Position numbers and translations under genes: made by a program. 64,000 nt of DNA from Picocystis sp. L7 (Eukaryota; Chlorophyta; Picocystophyceae; Picocystales; Picocystaceae): contig QXJR01000008.1 in assembly GCA_020975725.1 (NCBI GenBank), positions 805,721 to 869,720 of the forward strand, read 5' to 3'. The notes beneath the pieces are model-generated. The model was not told where the DNA came from, searched no databases, and saw only the letters and a program-made list of their open reading frames with translations. The first letter of the stretch is position 1; every line of letters begins with the position of its first letter. Positions 9,907 to 20,555 of the stretch are shown one piece after another.

Positions 9907-9998
9907 GCGTGGCATGGCAGTGGAAGGTGGGTGTTGCACGAGGTCGTTGCTCGCGTGGCATGGCAGTGGAAGGTGGGTGTTGCACGAGGTCGTTGCTC
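9907..9998. repeat. 46-bp direct tandem duplication
   Basis: A unit beginning GGCATGGCAGTGGAAGGTGG occurs at 9911 and again at 9957, identical over about 46 bp. It lies in the short spacer between the convergent transporter and SOUL genes, so it would fall in one or both 3' UTRs. Confidence 0.85.
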
Positions 9999-10094
9999 GC
10001 GTGCATGTTGTTACACTTATTTCCAAGGGCACCAGCGGGGTCGGTTTTCACGGTCCGTTCCCTTCGACCACAGGATGGTCTGCGGGTCGCTGGT

Positions 10095-10763
10095 CTAGGT
10101 GCTGGCTTCCTTCACCTCGAGCAGGACTTCGTTCTTGCGCAGGAAGCCAAGGGTGAACGGGGGGTGGTACTGGTAGACCATGACCGTTTCCGGGACGCCG
10201 ACCAGGTCGTTCTCTTTCAGCACGTCCAAGATTCGATTTTTCTTCTCTTCGATGGTTTTGGGAGTGATGCTCCTCCTGCTGCCTGAGAAGGTCAACGCGG
10301 CGACCGTGGTCGCGTCCACCTCCCTGATGTTCACCTCTTGGTTGGAGCAGGGCGGCAGGTTGTCTTTGTTGTATTTGCTTGGCATGACGAAGGACACTTT
10401 GTGTCTTCGTTCCCCTTCCATTTCGAGTCGCACCGGCGAGGTCATGGCGATTTTTTCCTTGGTGGTTTCGGGTTGGTCCCTGCCGAAGATGTATCCTGCA
10501 ATGGCACGGAACCCTCCCGAGAGCGCACGGTCCATGTCGGTGCCTTCTTTGGCTTCGTATTCCGCCACGACGTACGGTTCGTACGTCCTGATTTCCACTT
10601 TATTTTTCTTGCCGAGGAGGGTCTTGATCACCCGATACTTTGGTTTTTCCAGTTTCTTCACTTCGTAGGCCACGAGTGCCGGCCATGCGGCCAGCAGCGC
10701 CGCTGCGACCACGGAGATCGGCACGAGCATGGTCTTCCACGTCCCTCCTTCTGCGGTGCTCAT
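10095..10763 (-). CDS. SOUL haem-binding family protein with N-terminal membrane anchor
   Basis: A protein of 222 residues from ATG 10763. A hydrophobic segment at about 14-31 (VPISVVAAALLAAWPALVAY) is a signal anchor. The SOUL domain follows: KVEIRTYEPYVVAEYEA, FRAIAGYIFGRD, KIAMTSPVRLE, VSFVMPSKY, and near the end VMVYQYHPPFTLGFLRKNEV. SOUL proteins bind haem or other tetrapyrroles, and in algae and plants some act in plastid or eyespot-associated compartments. The direction is convergent with the transporter gene. The start is supported by the closeness of the anchor, and the upstream open frame is low-complexity. Confidence 0.88.
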   Translation of the reverse strand: MSTAEGGTWKTMLVPISVVAAALLAAWPALVAYEVKKLEKPKYRVIKTLLGKKNKVEIRTYEPYVVAEYEAKEGTDMDRALSGGFRAIAGYIFGRDQPETTKEKIAMTSPVRLEMEGERRHKVSFVMPSKYNKDNLPPCSNQEVNIREVDATTVAALTFSGSRRSITPKTIEEKKNRILDVLKENDLVGVPETVMVYQYHPPFTLGFLRKNEVLLEVKEAST

Positions 10764-11097
10764 CGTCGGCACCTCGAAGGTGTGCACCCCTCCCCTCGAA
10801 GGCAGGGAAAGGGGGGGGGGGGGGGATCGAACCCGTGGCTTCCTTCCTTCTATTCCCCGGGTTTCCATTCCTTCTGACCCGCATCCTCGAGGGTTGGAAA
10901 GGGGATTCTCGTCTGGGTGGGATCCAATCCCACCATCCCGGATCCTGGAAGCACAAGGCAACGGGGTTGGTGGATCCTTTTCCCCGCCTCCCTTCTCCCC
11001 CTTGGTTTGGGGAGGGATGGGAACGGGATGGACAGGGGACAAAGGGGAGAGATCGAGGTAGAAACCCATCCCCCTTCCCGTCGACACCGACGCCACC
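10764..11097. other. bidirectional upstream region, SOUL and PA2G4 genes
   Basis: These 334 bp lie between divergent starts and include a run of 15 G at 10811-10825. The PA2G4 start has a strong Kozak-type context, GCCACCATGT. No coding signal is seen. Confidence 0.5.
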
Positions 11098-12663
11098 ATG
11101 TCCGATTCCGAGTACGAAGACGAGGTGGAGACCGATCTGTCCGTGGTACGAAACAGGAATACGAGACCAGGAGACCATCGAAGGACCACGCACCATGGCG
11201 AGGATCCACGCGCGCGCGGAGGGAAAGGAAAGGAGGGAACGAAGAGAGAGAGAGAGAGAGGGAGGACGGCTGACCCAAACCACGGGATGAAACCCACGCG
11301 AACGCGTCGATCGCGATCGACGGACGATCGAAAACGAAGCCGGAAGTCGTCACCAAGTACAAAGCAGCCGCAGAAATCGCAAACAGTGCGTGTGCGAACG
11401 ACCCCGAGGAAGGAACGCACGAACAACGACCACCAAGCCGACGGCGACGGCGAACGAAACGACTGACGCGACCGGGAAACCCGAACGAACGACGACGTGC
11501 GATGCTCTCGAAAACGAAGAGGTGCTGTCGGAAGTCATCCAACACTGCAGACCGGGAAACAAGGTGGTGATCATCTGCGAATTGGGAGACAAGCTCCTGA
11601 CCACGTACGTGCACCGGGACCGAGGCCGAGCCGGAACCAACCGAACCGCGAGAGCGGATCCGATGCTGACCTGCGTTCGATGCGTTCGCCTATCAGGCTG
11701 TCCGAATCCGTGTTCAACAAAGGGCCCAAGTCGAAAAAGGTGGAAAAAGGGATCGCGTTTCCCACCTGCCTGTCGATCAACCACTGTGCAGGGCATTTCT
11801 CTCCCTCGTCCGACGACACCACCGCGCTGCAGGATGGAGACCTGGTGAAGATCGACCTGGGATGCCACATCGATGGATACATCGCCACCGTGGCGCACTC
11901 CCTGGTGGTGGGTGATGGACCGATCCTCGGATCCAAAGCGGACGTCCTCATGGCAGCGTACAACGGTCTGGAAGCTGCATTGCGCACGCTGAGACCGGGA
12001 AAGACCCCGTCCGATGTCGCTCAGGTCCTGGCCGAAGTCGCGGCCGCTTACGACGTCAACGTGGTGGAAGGAGTCCTCTCCCATCAGATGAAACGTTACA
12101 TCATCGATGGCAACAAGGTGGTCCTGAACAAACCCACCCCAGAGATGAGAGTAGAAGACGAGGAGTTTGAGGAGAACGAAGTGTACGCCGTGGATGTGGT
12201 GATGAGCACGGGCGAAGGAAAGACGAAGATGCTGGACGAGAGGTTGACCACGGTGTACAAGCGGGCGCTGGACCAGGAGTACAGCCTGAAGTTGAAGGCG
12301 TCCCGCGCGGTCTTCTCCGAGATCAACAAGCGCTTCCCGGCCATGCCCTTCACGACCCGTGCCCTTTCCAGCATTCAGGGCATGCGTTTGGGTCTTTCCG
12401 AGTGCGTGAACCACGATCTCCTCTTGGCGTATCCCGTTCTGTGGGAGAAACCCAACGAGTTGGTGGCGCAATTCAAGTCCACGGTCCTGCTCGTGTCCAA
12501 CGGTTCGGACAAGGTGACGGGTCATCCCGTCCAAGAGTTCAAGACCGACAAGCAGATCGAGGACGAGTCCCTCAAGGCCCTGCTGTCCACCGCGTTGAAG
12601 AAGAAGAAAGGGGGCGGGAAGAAGAAGAAGTCGAAGGGTACGGTTCCGATGGATCAGGCCTGA
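11098..12663 (+). CDS. PA2G4/EBP1 (proliferation-associated 2G4, M24 fold), four exons
   Basis: Exons are 11098-11145, 11340-11385, 11520-11604 and 11697-12663, giving 381 residues. The joins read MSDSEYEDEVETDLS.., PEVVTKYKAAAEIAN, KVLSEVIQHCRPGNKVVIIC and ELGDKLLTTLSESVFNKG. Each aligns one to one with the animal and plant PA2G4 N-terminus. The pita-bread M24 domain follows (EKGIAFPTCLSINHCAGHFS, GDLVKIDLGCHIDGYIA, VEGVLSHQMKRYIIDG, YAVDVVMSTGEG) and the C-terminus is Lys-rich (KKKKGGGKKKKSKG). Family members have lost methionine-aminopeptidase activity and bind ribosomes near the exit tunnel, linking growth and translation. The first donor could also be 11143, one valine shorter. Confidence 0.94.
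11146..11696 (+). other. three introns of PA2G4
   Basis: Introns 11146-11339 (194 bp, GTACGA...CGAAG), 11386-11519 (134 bp, GTGCGT...CGAAG) and 11605-11696 (92 bp, GTACGT...ATCAG). All are GT-AG and lie within the first 600 bp of the gene. An AG repeat occurs inside intron 1, at about 11247-11261. Confidence 0.85.
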
Positions 12664-13110
12664 GCGTTGTTCCTTGCATTCCCACGCCCGTGGAGGTGGT
12701 GCATGGGGAAGGGGGACCAGGTGGGTTCGTTCTCGCCTGACCGCTCGTGCTCCTCTTGTCCCGTCCACGTGTTGTTTTGGGTCCATTCATTTTTCACGGG
12801 GAGGATGAGAGCGAACGTGGAATCGTGCACGTCTTGCGTTTCCAATCGCACCTTTCCACATCCTTTCCCGGTTGGAATTCCACCCCCCCACTCCACCGAT
12901 CGACGTCCTGCGTTTCCTCTTTCGATCCATGGCGTGCGTGAGGCCTGTCTCGGGGTGTGGATCCATGTCCCACCCCAACGTCCAACCGCAGAACCGACCC
13001 CTTCCCACGTCCATAACCTCAGAACCCACGTCCAATCGGTTCGGATTGGCGCTGGATCCAACGCACGAGACGACGCCTGCATCGAGGACGAGGTGGGAAG
13101 AGGAAGGACC
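12664..13110. other. intergenic/5' region of EF-Ts
   Basis: These 447 bp between two same-strand genes hold no recognisable coding sequence. An upstream leader exon of EF-Ts cannot be excluded. Confidence 0.45.
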
Positions 13111-14145
13111 ATGGTGGCCGTGCCAAGAGGAACCGTCCACGCCTTCCGACGGTGCCTGAATCGGCACGCCAACACCAGCGCGTCCCACAAGGTGAGCCTC
13201 GAAGCCATCCGTGCGCTTCGTGCCACCAGCGGTGCGCCCGTGGCAGAGGTCAAGGCAGCACTGCAATCCAGCCATGGCGATCCCGAACGCGCCATGGAAG
13301 AGCTTCGAAAGCGAGGCGTGGTGGCGGCAGGGAAGAAGGCGGACAGGAACGCCGCAGAAGGGGTCGTGGCGGTGCACGTGGACGCTTCGGGTAGGAACGC
13401 CGCACTCGTGGAAATCAACACCGAGACGGATTTCGCCGCCAGGACGGACACCATGCAACAGCTGGCCAGGAAGATCGCACGTGCGGCGTCCGGATCCGTC
13501 CCAGGTCCCGTCGACGTCTCCCAGGGATGGCCCCTTCGACACTTGGAGGACGGGACCGATCTGCAGGACGCCTTCGCCGAAGCCAAGGCTTCCATACGCG
13601 AGAACGTGCAATGGCGTAGGGGGCACAAGCTGCTGGCACATCCGCCGCGATCCGTGGTGGGCCAATACGTCCACAACCAGGTCGGACAAGGCGTGGGGGA
13701 CAAGGCGGCATTGGTGGTGTTGGAAGCTGCGGACGGATCGGATCCCAATTTGGACGTGGAACGCATGACCTCCTGGGCGGATCAGGTGGCCATGCACGTA
13801 GTGGCCATGCGTCCACGTCACTTGGACGCCAGTTCCGTCCCCGATGAGGAGCTTCGGCACGAGGAGGAGATCTTGCACGCCCAGCTGAAGGATGCTGGCA
13901 AGCCCCCCGGGGTGGTGGAGAAGATCGTGCAGGGTCGTCTGCGCAAGTTTTACGAGGAGCATTGCCTGATGCAGCAGCGTTTCGTGTTGGACGATCAACG
14001 CACGGTGTCTCGGGCGTTGTCCGACGCGTTGGGTCCTACCGGTCCCTCCCTATCGGTGCTGGCCTTTGTCCGTTACGAGCGTGGCGAAGGCTTGTCTCGA
14101 TCGACCACGGATTTCGCCAGGGAAGTGGCGGAGGTCCTCCGTTGA
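13111..14145 (+). CDS. translation elongation factor Ts, organellar (probably mitochondrial)
   Basis: A protein of 344 residues from ATG 13111. Residues 1-25 (MVAVPRGTVHAFRRCLNRHA...) are Arg/His-rich without acids, like a mitochondrial presequence. The UBA-like TS-N domain follows (SLEAIRALRATSGAPVAEVK, GDPERAMEELRKRG), then the signature NAALVEINTETDFAARTD and the dimerisation/core region (VGQYVHNQ, KAALVVLEA, DQVAMHVVAMRP, EEEILHAQLKDAGKPPGVVE). EF-Ts recharges EF-Tu with GTP. Red-lineage plastids often keep their own tsf gene, which favours mitochondria for this nuclear copy, but plastid targeting cannot be ruled out. Confidence 0.92.
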   Translation: MVAVPRGTVHAFRRCLNRHANTSASHKVSLEAIRALRATSGAPVAEVKAALQSSHGDPERAMEELRKRGVVAAGKKADRNAAEGVVAVHVDASGRNAALVEINTETDFAARTDTMQQLARKIARAASGSVPGPVDVSQGWPLRHLEDGTDLQDAFAEAKASIRENVQWRRGHKLLAHPPRSVVGQYVHNQVGQGVGDKAALVVLEAADGSDPNLDVERMTSWADQVAMHVVAMRPRHLDASSVPDEELRHEEEILHAQLKDAGKPPGVVEKIVQGRLRKFYEEHCLMQQRFVLDDQRTVSRALSDALGPTGPSLSVLAFVRYERGEGLSRSTTDFAREVAEVLR

Positions 14146-14599
14146 CCCTCTGTTTGGCATCTGTCTTGGATAGGAAGCAATCGACGTTTCCTGGTTCTAT
14201 TCCTTCCCCCCGATCGCTCGGACCTGCGTGTGTGTTTGTGTGTGTGTGTGAGGGGACTCGTGTGGAGCCCAGGGGGATGGGGTCTCCCCTGGACGAACCG
14301 TCGCCACGCCCCTCCTTCTCCCTCGGGTCCTTGGTAGACCCCCTCCCCCATGGATCCCTGGGTCGTCCTTCCCTACCCTTCCCTCTGGTGAGAGGACGAA
14401 AGGGGGGAGAACGGATGCAACCCCACCGTTCCTTCCCTTCTGAACCCCAACGCAGAAGGAAGGAAGGGGGGAGGGGTCCATCTCGTCCCCATGGGAATCC
14501 CCACGTCGAAAGGGACCCGCCCTTCCCAACCCAGAAGGGGTCCAGATCGAACCGTTCGTTTCGAGAAGGTTCGAACGAGCGTGGAACCGACGGAAGGAC
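14146..14599. other. intergenic, contains GT microsatellite
   Basis: These 454 bp include a GT repeat at about 14226-14250 and long C/T-rich and G/A-rich patches. No coding frame is supported. Confidence 0.5.
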
Positions 14600-16597
14600 A
14601 TGGCGAACGTGGCGCTGTGCTTGGTGCTGGACGAAAGGAACGGAGAGAGGACGAAGCTGGCGCAAGCAGCGGCCAAGTGGACCGCAGATCCCAACCTCAG
14701 ATCCGTCCAAGTGCTCGGGTACCGAAAGAAGGAAGAACCAACGCCTAGGAACGAGGACGAAAACGGGAACGAAACGGACTCGTCCGAGAGAGGCGATACC
14801 CACGCCAGGATACAGGAGGTCGAACAAGGATGCCGAAACAAAAGACTCGACGCCGGAGACATCTGCTCCGCCGTGAGACGTGCGGTCCAGAAGTTGCAAC
14901 GCATGCCCGGTGACGCGAAGACCATCGTACTCACCTGCACCGGACCCGTGGACAAGGACGTGCTCGAACGACCGGACGTGCTCAAAGCGCACGGAAAACT
15001 CGTGGCACTGAACAAAGCCACCTTGAGGATCCTCGTCATCGGAGAGAACGTCTCTGACAAAGAGCAAGCACAGTGGTGCGAGGTGGCCAACCGACTGGCG
15101 GGAAGGAAACGAAACCCGAACGATCCGAAACGGGCTCACGTCGTGCCCTGGGACAAGCTGCACACGTGCAAGCTGGAATTCGTCGGTGCAAGCGTGAAGA
15201 AGAAGAAGAACGTGGAGGAAAAGGGGAACGCACCGGCCGTGGCGGAGCTCAAGCCCGTGCGTGGGGCCTCCTCCATCGGGATACTGCCCACCTGTGCCAA
15301 CGAGAGAAGGCTCATGGAGACCTGCGCCAAGGTCAAGAAGACCACCGCCGTCGGAGTGGAGGTGCCGGAAGAGAAGCGCGTGGAGGTGGTTCCCATCGCC
15401 AAGCTGCATCGATTGGCCAAGATGTTCACCACGCCCCTGGTGGAAGTCGCCGTGGGTCGCTTGGAAACCGCCTGGAGGCACCAGGGACCCCAGAAGCGAT
15501 CCATGCTGGTGCCGAACCAATCGCGTGGTGCGCTCACCCTGTGCTACGCGCCCAACGGGGGGATCCAGCTGCTTTGCACCATGAAGAATCCCAAGGGATT
15601 CGCCATCGAAGAGATCGTGTACGTGCCAGAGGGTCGTTCCGTGGAAGAGGAAGACGCGGAGGTGGATTTTTTGGAGGGCGACGACACCGCTCGTTCTTTC
15701 CGCTTGACGTTCCACGTGCGTGGCAACGTGGTGGGACCGGACACGGGTGGGAAGGGTGCTTGCTGCTTCTACTTCTGGTTGCTGGGAAAGGACGTGGGTG
15801 AGGGACGAGACGCCGTCCATCGGATGCTACGAATCCTGTGCTGTCCACCGTCCTTGTCGGTGGACAGCCACTTTCGTCCTTCCGTTTTGCGCGCGATCCG
15901 GAGGGGTCTGCAGGAGGCGGAGGCCCACGAGTTGAAGCGTGTGATGACGCAGCGTGCGCGTCAGGTCGTTCCTCGTCCGTCTACGGTTTGCGGTTCGGGA
16001 CGCGGTTGTGGTTCCTCTCCATCGACGTCGCGCGCGGTTCCCGCCGCTGCGCCTCTTCGGAAGGGATTCCTTTGCGTCCGTCGAACGCGTCCGTCTTCTG
16101 CTTCGGTCGGGATGGCGTCCACCTGCGTCCGTGCATCGACCGTTCCGAGGGACGTCGTGGATCCGGTTTCGGACGCTTCCTCCGTCCCTTCGTGTGCTTC
16201 GTTGGATCGCACGCGTTGGCGTCGTTCGCAGCAGCAGGTGATGGATCCCGCCAAGGCCGAGGTACGACGTGCATTGTCTCGTCTTCAGGATCCACCTTCC
16301 CTTTCGGATGGGACGGATGCGAAGGACGGATCCGTTCCGCCTGGACGCATGGACGACGTGGATCGATCGACTCGGTCGTCTCCGCCATCCGTGCCGTGGA
16401 TGGATGGACCTGCACCCTCCTCTTCGACGCCATCCAACTCGGACGGTTCTCCTCCGGTGTCGTGGGAAGGGAAGGGATGGACCCAGGAAGACGAGGGGGG
16501 TGGTGGGGATGGATCGGTCCCCACCGAGGGGGTGCTCGTCACCACCACCACCTTGTCCGATTGGTTGGACACCTACGATCCACACCCACGTCGATGA
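14600..16597 (+). CDS. unrecognised 665-residue protein, possible vWA-like N-terminus
   Basis: I do not recognise this protein. It starts at ATG 14600 (GGACATGG). Residues about 1-165 alternate short hydrophobic strands with helices (VALCLVLDERNGERTKLA, DAKTIVLTCTGPVDKD, KATLRILVIGENVSDKEQ), which suggests a Rossmann-like or von Willebrand A fold, but no MIDAS motif is clear. Residues about 260-445 look like a beta-rich domain (GALTLCYAPNGGIQLLCTM, RSFRLTFHVRGNVVG). The last 200 residues are Ser, Pro, Arg and Asp-rich and probably disordered. A distant relative of Integrator or Mediator vWA subunits is a guess. Codon bias matches the neighbouring real genes, and the frame is uninterrupted over 2 kb. 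Confidence 0.7.
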   Translation: MANVALCLVLDERNGERTKLAQAAAKWTADPNLRSVQVLGYRKKEEPTPRNEDENGNETDSSERGDTHARIQEVEQGCRNKRLDAGDICSAVRRAVQKLQRMPGDAKTIVLTCTGPVDKDVLERPDVLKAHGKLVALNKATLRILVIGENVSDKEQAQWCEVANRLAGRKRNPNDPKRAHVVPWDKLHTCKLEFVGASVKKKKNVEEKGNAPAVAELKPVRGASSIGILPTCANERRLMETCAKVKKTTAVGVEVPEEKRVEVVPIAKLHRLAKMFTTPLVEVAVGRLETAWRHQGPQKRSMLVPNQSRGALTLCYAPNGGIQLLCTMKNPKGFAIEEIVYVPEGRSVEEEDAEVDFLEGDDTARSFRLTFHVRGNVVGPDTGGKGACCFYFWLLGKDVGEGRDAVHRMLRILCCPPSLSVDSHFRPSVLRAIRRGLQEAEAHELKRVMTQRARQVVPRPSTVCGSGRGCGSSPSTSRAVPAAAPLRKGFLCVRRTRPSSASVGMASTCVRASTVPRDVVDPVSDASSVPSCASLDRTRWRRSQQQVMDPAKAEVRRALSRLQDPPSLSDGTDAKDGSVPPGRMDDVDRSTRSSPPSVPWMDGPAPSSSTPSNSDGSPPVSWEGKGWTQEDEGGGGDGSVPTEGVLVTTTTLSDWLDTYDPHPRR

Positions 16598-17631
16598 AAC
16601 GTTGTGCCGTCCCCTACCTCCTCCCTTGCCTCCTTCTACCACCCTTTCAACCCTTCCGCCCCACCGCCACTTTTTCTTCCTAGGGAGAGAGGGGGTGTCG
16701 CTGTGGGATCCGTGGAGCCTCGGGTGGACCTCTCCGGACCTTGATGCCCCAATCGAAGTGGTAGAGCACTCCCTGTTGAGGGGTTTGGATCGATGGACCC
16801 CGACCTGGTTCGACCCGTGCAAGAGCAGGGAGGCCCGTGCACGTCCCAGGGTCTTTCGGGGCTGGATCCTGCCTCGTTTCCCCTGGCGGGTGCTCCTTCC
16901 TTTCGACGCGCGTATCTCTTCGAATATGGGTTGAAATCGAGCGAACGATGGCTCGTTAGATAGGTCTCGGCGCGTTCTTTCGAACGGGACTCTCAAAATG
17001 CCCAAATTATGCCTGGCGCGATTTCTACAGGCGAAAGACCACCGGCAGGTGGTGGGGACCCCAAACGACACCTCTTCTTGACACCTTCCCAACGGCAGCC
17101 AGGCATCCACGGGGAACCGGACCGCCAAACCCGGGGGGAAGGAAAGACGGAAAGATAGGACACCTTCATGAGAAAAACGAGATCGAGAGTCGAAGCTCCT
17201 GGTGCCATGAAGCGCATGTTCAACCGCCTGGCCAAAACGCCCCAAAAAGGGTGAATTTGGAGAACTCCCGGAGCCAGCCGCGCCGAGTCCACCGGAAAGG
17301 CGAACGATCCAGGACCAACCAAGCTCAGATTCGGATTCTCCTCGTCGAATCACCTGGAAACACCACAAAAAAGAACGGGAAACAAGCAATAGGCGAAGAA
17401 AGAGCCCGAGGACTCGCGCTCCCCCCAAGTGGCGGTGGGGTGTTCCCTACTCCTCCTCCCTGGTACGGGTGGAGGATCGATGGGGGATCCCACCCAAGGG
17501 GGAAAAGGGTATGGAGAAGGGAGATCCGATCGGGACCTCCTTCACCTCGACACCAGGCGCGTTCCCACCACCTCCTTCGTCTCCTTCGTCTTCTTCGTCT
17601 TCCCACCCGCCACGACGTCGGGTGGAGAGGC
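16598..17631. other. intergenic, no gene seen
   Basis: About 1,030 bp between the unrecognised gene and MED14. Open frames on both strands have no conserved motif. Part of it may be the MED14 5' UTR and promoter. Confidence 0.5.
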
Positions 17632-20555
17632 ATGGCGCACGCCATGGAAGGAGGATCCGACCGCGCGAAAAAGACGGGAGAACTCGCACGAAACGCGGTG
17701 GAACGGTTCGTAAAACAAGCACACGTGCGTGGCCAGGCGCGAGAACCGAACCAAACGTGGGATCCGAGGAGAAGCTGACTTGGAACGGACGACGCGCGGG
17801 ACAGGAAGCGATCCGAAAACACCACGGAGGAGAGGAAAAAAGGGCCAAAGAAGAGATGATGCGTGCACTCCACGAAACCCAACAGGTGCTCGTGCGAACG
17901 TCGATCCTCAACCACTGGTGCCGAAAGACGAAACCGTGCCTGGTGGGCCACCAAGCCGTGGAAGAAGCAGCCAGGTGGGAATCCGGATGCCAAGAAGCGG
18001 CCGATCAGCTCTTCGCCATGCACCAACAGCTCCTGTGCGTGGGAACGCCGGCCTTGAACGTACGAAACGCAATGCACGCCCTACGGAGAGGCGAATGCGA
18101 CATCCTGCCGCGGGGGATGCACGTCCGACCCCCTCCGAAGACGCCCAACCCGAAGCAGGTGAAGGAACGAAAAGCCGTCGTCCAGGAGCTCGAGTACAGG
18201 ATGACCAAGGCGATCCTGAGGGAACAAGCGACGGAACACGTGCGCCTGAAGGACGTCCGAGACGGGACGGCCGTCCTGGAGGTCCTGGGACAGTTCCAGG
18301 TCCAACTCACCCTGTGCACGTCGCCGATCCCAAACAAAAGGTTCCACTGGAAGGTGATCCGCGTGGAACACACGGGATCGTTGAGCCTTCCCCAAGACGA
18401 AGGTGAAACCCTCTCCATGCTTGGATTCGAGGTGGAGCAGAGGATGAACGCCAACCATGCACCCCTCCTCGCCATGTGCGCCATGCTGGGAGACCTGACC
18501 GCCATGCTGACCCTGCAGAGCGTCAAGCAATACGGACACCGCACCAAGCAGGGCAAGGGATCGCAACACGTGCACGTGGCCCTGGAAGCCCAACGCGAGA
18601 CCCACGCCACGGAGACGGTCTGTTTCCACCTGTGGACCTGCCAAAGGGACAAGCGACGCATCCTGCGGCTGTGGGCCACCCCCACCGGCAGCATCGCCGG
18701 CGCCCTTCGCCTGGACCCGATCGCAGGCGAGGGGCCATCCTGCACCCTGGACGTGCCTCCCGATCGAGGGACGGCGAGAGAAGCCCTGAGCTGGGCGTTG
18801 GATGCGTGCGGCGAGGACCTGCTGGAATCCGTGGATGCTCGCTTGCGTCCTCGCGGCGTGCCCTGGCCGGTCGGGGAGGAGGGCCAGGCCCTCTTCGCAA
18901 GAGGTTCCTCCCCTCGGAGATGCAGGTCTGCAGGCGGCGCGCGGGAGGCGTCCCTCGTTCTCACGCTCTCCACGCACGGACGGCTGCACATCGGCGTTGA
19001 GCGCCTCACGGGGAAACTGATCGTCGAGGGGAAGGAAGGCCCCTCCACGCACCTCGCTTCCAAACTGCAGCGCCTGCTCCAGAAAGAACGCAACACGGAA
19101 TTGTCCTCCGTGCAGATCGATGCTGCGATCCGGGCGCTCTTCCTGGAAGCCGGACTGGAGAGACTGAAGCAAACGTTCCAACTGCATGGACTGTCTCCCG
19201 TGGAGGGACCCTCCACGCCGCAACGCGCCGAGCTGGAGCACGCGTCTTCGGTCTACTATCGCCTGCCCGGATGGGGATCGAGCCAGGCGCCGGTGCTGCT
19301 GCAGGCGACTCTGGACCCTTGGGGCCATCCGATGCCGGAGGAGTTTGCCCTGCACCTCCCGAGCGGTGCGAAGGAAAACGCGCCGGGTTCTAGAGCGGAC
19401 CGATACCGAAGAGAAAAGGTTGCTCTCGGCCCGGACATGCAATGGGAACGGAATAAGAAGAGGAAAGCCTGCGCCGGCGGCGAGGGAGAGAGACCGCCCT
19501 TGATGCACCTTGTGCGGCGGGTGCTCCATGCAGCGCACGTCCTGCTTCACAGGATGGCCGTGGAAAGCGCCATCTACAGCGACGAGCATCACGATTGCTC
19601 CAACTCCTCCAACAAGGCCGGGGCCATCCAGGCCAATGTGGATCCCGCAAGATCCACGCTCCTGCGATGCGGCGCCCCCCGCCTTTGTATGATGTACGGG
19701 GGACCGTGCACGTCCGTATTCCTAGTGGAGATGGAGCTGCGTTCGGTTCCCATGGCTCGCAGCAGCCAGGACATGCTCCGCTCCCTCCTCCCCCGCTCTC
19801 TTTTCTGGGCCGAGCAGGACGGCGAGCGCTGGCGGTTCTGCCTGGGGCACGATGTGAAGAATGGCGAGCATACCTTGTCCCTGCTGTGCCAGCAACTCTT
19901 CGGCGTCTTGGCGTGGACTGTTTTGACGACAAGGAGCTCTCTGAAGCTGGAGCCGGGAACGATCGGGCGTAAACACAGCGTGTCTTCCTTGGAAATGAAC
20001 GACGTGTTTCCTGTGGGTCTTCCAGGCCGGGAGTGCAGCCGCCCCGTTCCCCTTCCTTGTTGTTCGCTGTATCCCGATGGGATCCTCACTTTGCCATGCT
20101 TGGAATCCCTTTTCACGCGAGGGCAATTGACGGCCGTGGTGAGCGCGCTCCAAACAACCATGCACGCTCTTACCTTGTTGAGAGCTCATTTCGCCTCTGA
20201 GCCCGGCCAAGCCCTTGCACACAAGATCGTCCTGTTGCCCAAGACCTGCCATCGCGTACAGATTTTTGTCCATCCTTTTCGTGCATTGGATATCCTCATA
20301 CTGAGTAAGGATTGCATTTGGGTTGGGGTCCGAGAGATCAGCTTTGGTGCTGCTGCCAAGCCGCACGTCGAGGAGGGACCCTTCCTCGACGACGTCTTGC
20401 AACAAAGTGGGAAACGTCACGGGCTTGAGTGTGCGAAGCTAGAGGAGCATGGTGTTCACAGTGATGGATTCTTGCTCGAAACCCAGCAGTTGGGCGTTTT
20501 CGTACACGAAGTTCTCTCCGGCGCAGTTGCTGGGCATGTGAAGCAGGAGCAGTGA
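17632..20555 (+). CDS. MED14: Mediator complex subunit MED14 (RGR1), two exons
   Basis: Proposed exons are 17632-17724 (MAHAMEGGSDRAKKTGELAR...) and 17805-20555, giving 947 residues. The donor is GTGCGT and the acceptor GGGACAG, both in phase 0. The MED14 N-terminal domain is recognisable: VLVRTSILNHWC, ALNVRNAMHALRRGECDI, LPRGMHVRPPPKTPNP, VQELEYRMTKAILRE and the beta-strand FHWKVIRVEHTG followed by an LSMLGFEVEQRM helix. The rest is a long repeated alpha/beta scaffold with little conservation, as in other MED14 proteins. MED14 is the backbone that joins the head, middle and tail of Mediator. Plant and animal homologues are longer (about 1,450-1,700), so this is a compact form. The first exon is an inference from frame and splice signals. 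Confidence 0.8.
17725..17804 (+). other. intron of MED14
   Basis: An 80-bp GT-AG intron (GTGCGTGGCC...CGGGACAG) in phase 0. Removing it joins ..ERFVKQAH to EAIRKHHGG. It is placed close to the 5' end, like the other introns in this window. Confidence 0.65.

Noticed and set aside
10815-10840. Possible tRNA T-loop (GGTTCGATCC on the minus strand)
   Set aside because: No acceptor stem, anticodon arm or D arm can be formed around it. It borders a run of 15 G.
17469-17804. Long N-terminal extension of MED14 in the open frame from 17469
   Set aside because: The extension is a Pro/Ser/Arg low-complexity read of apparent non-coding DNA. A short exon at 17632-17724 with consensus splice sites gives a more family-like N-terminus.
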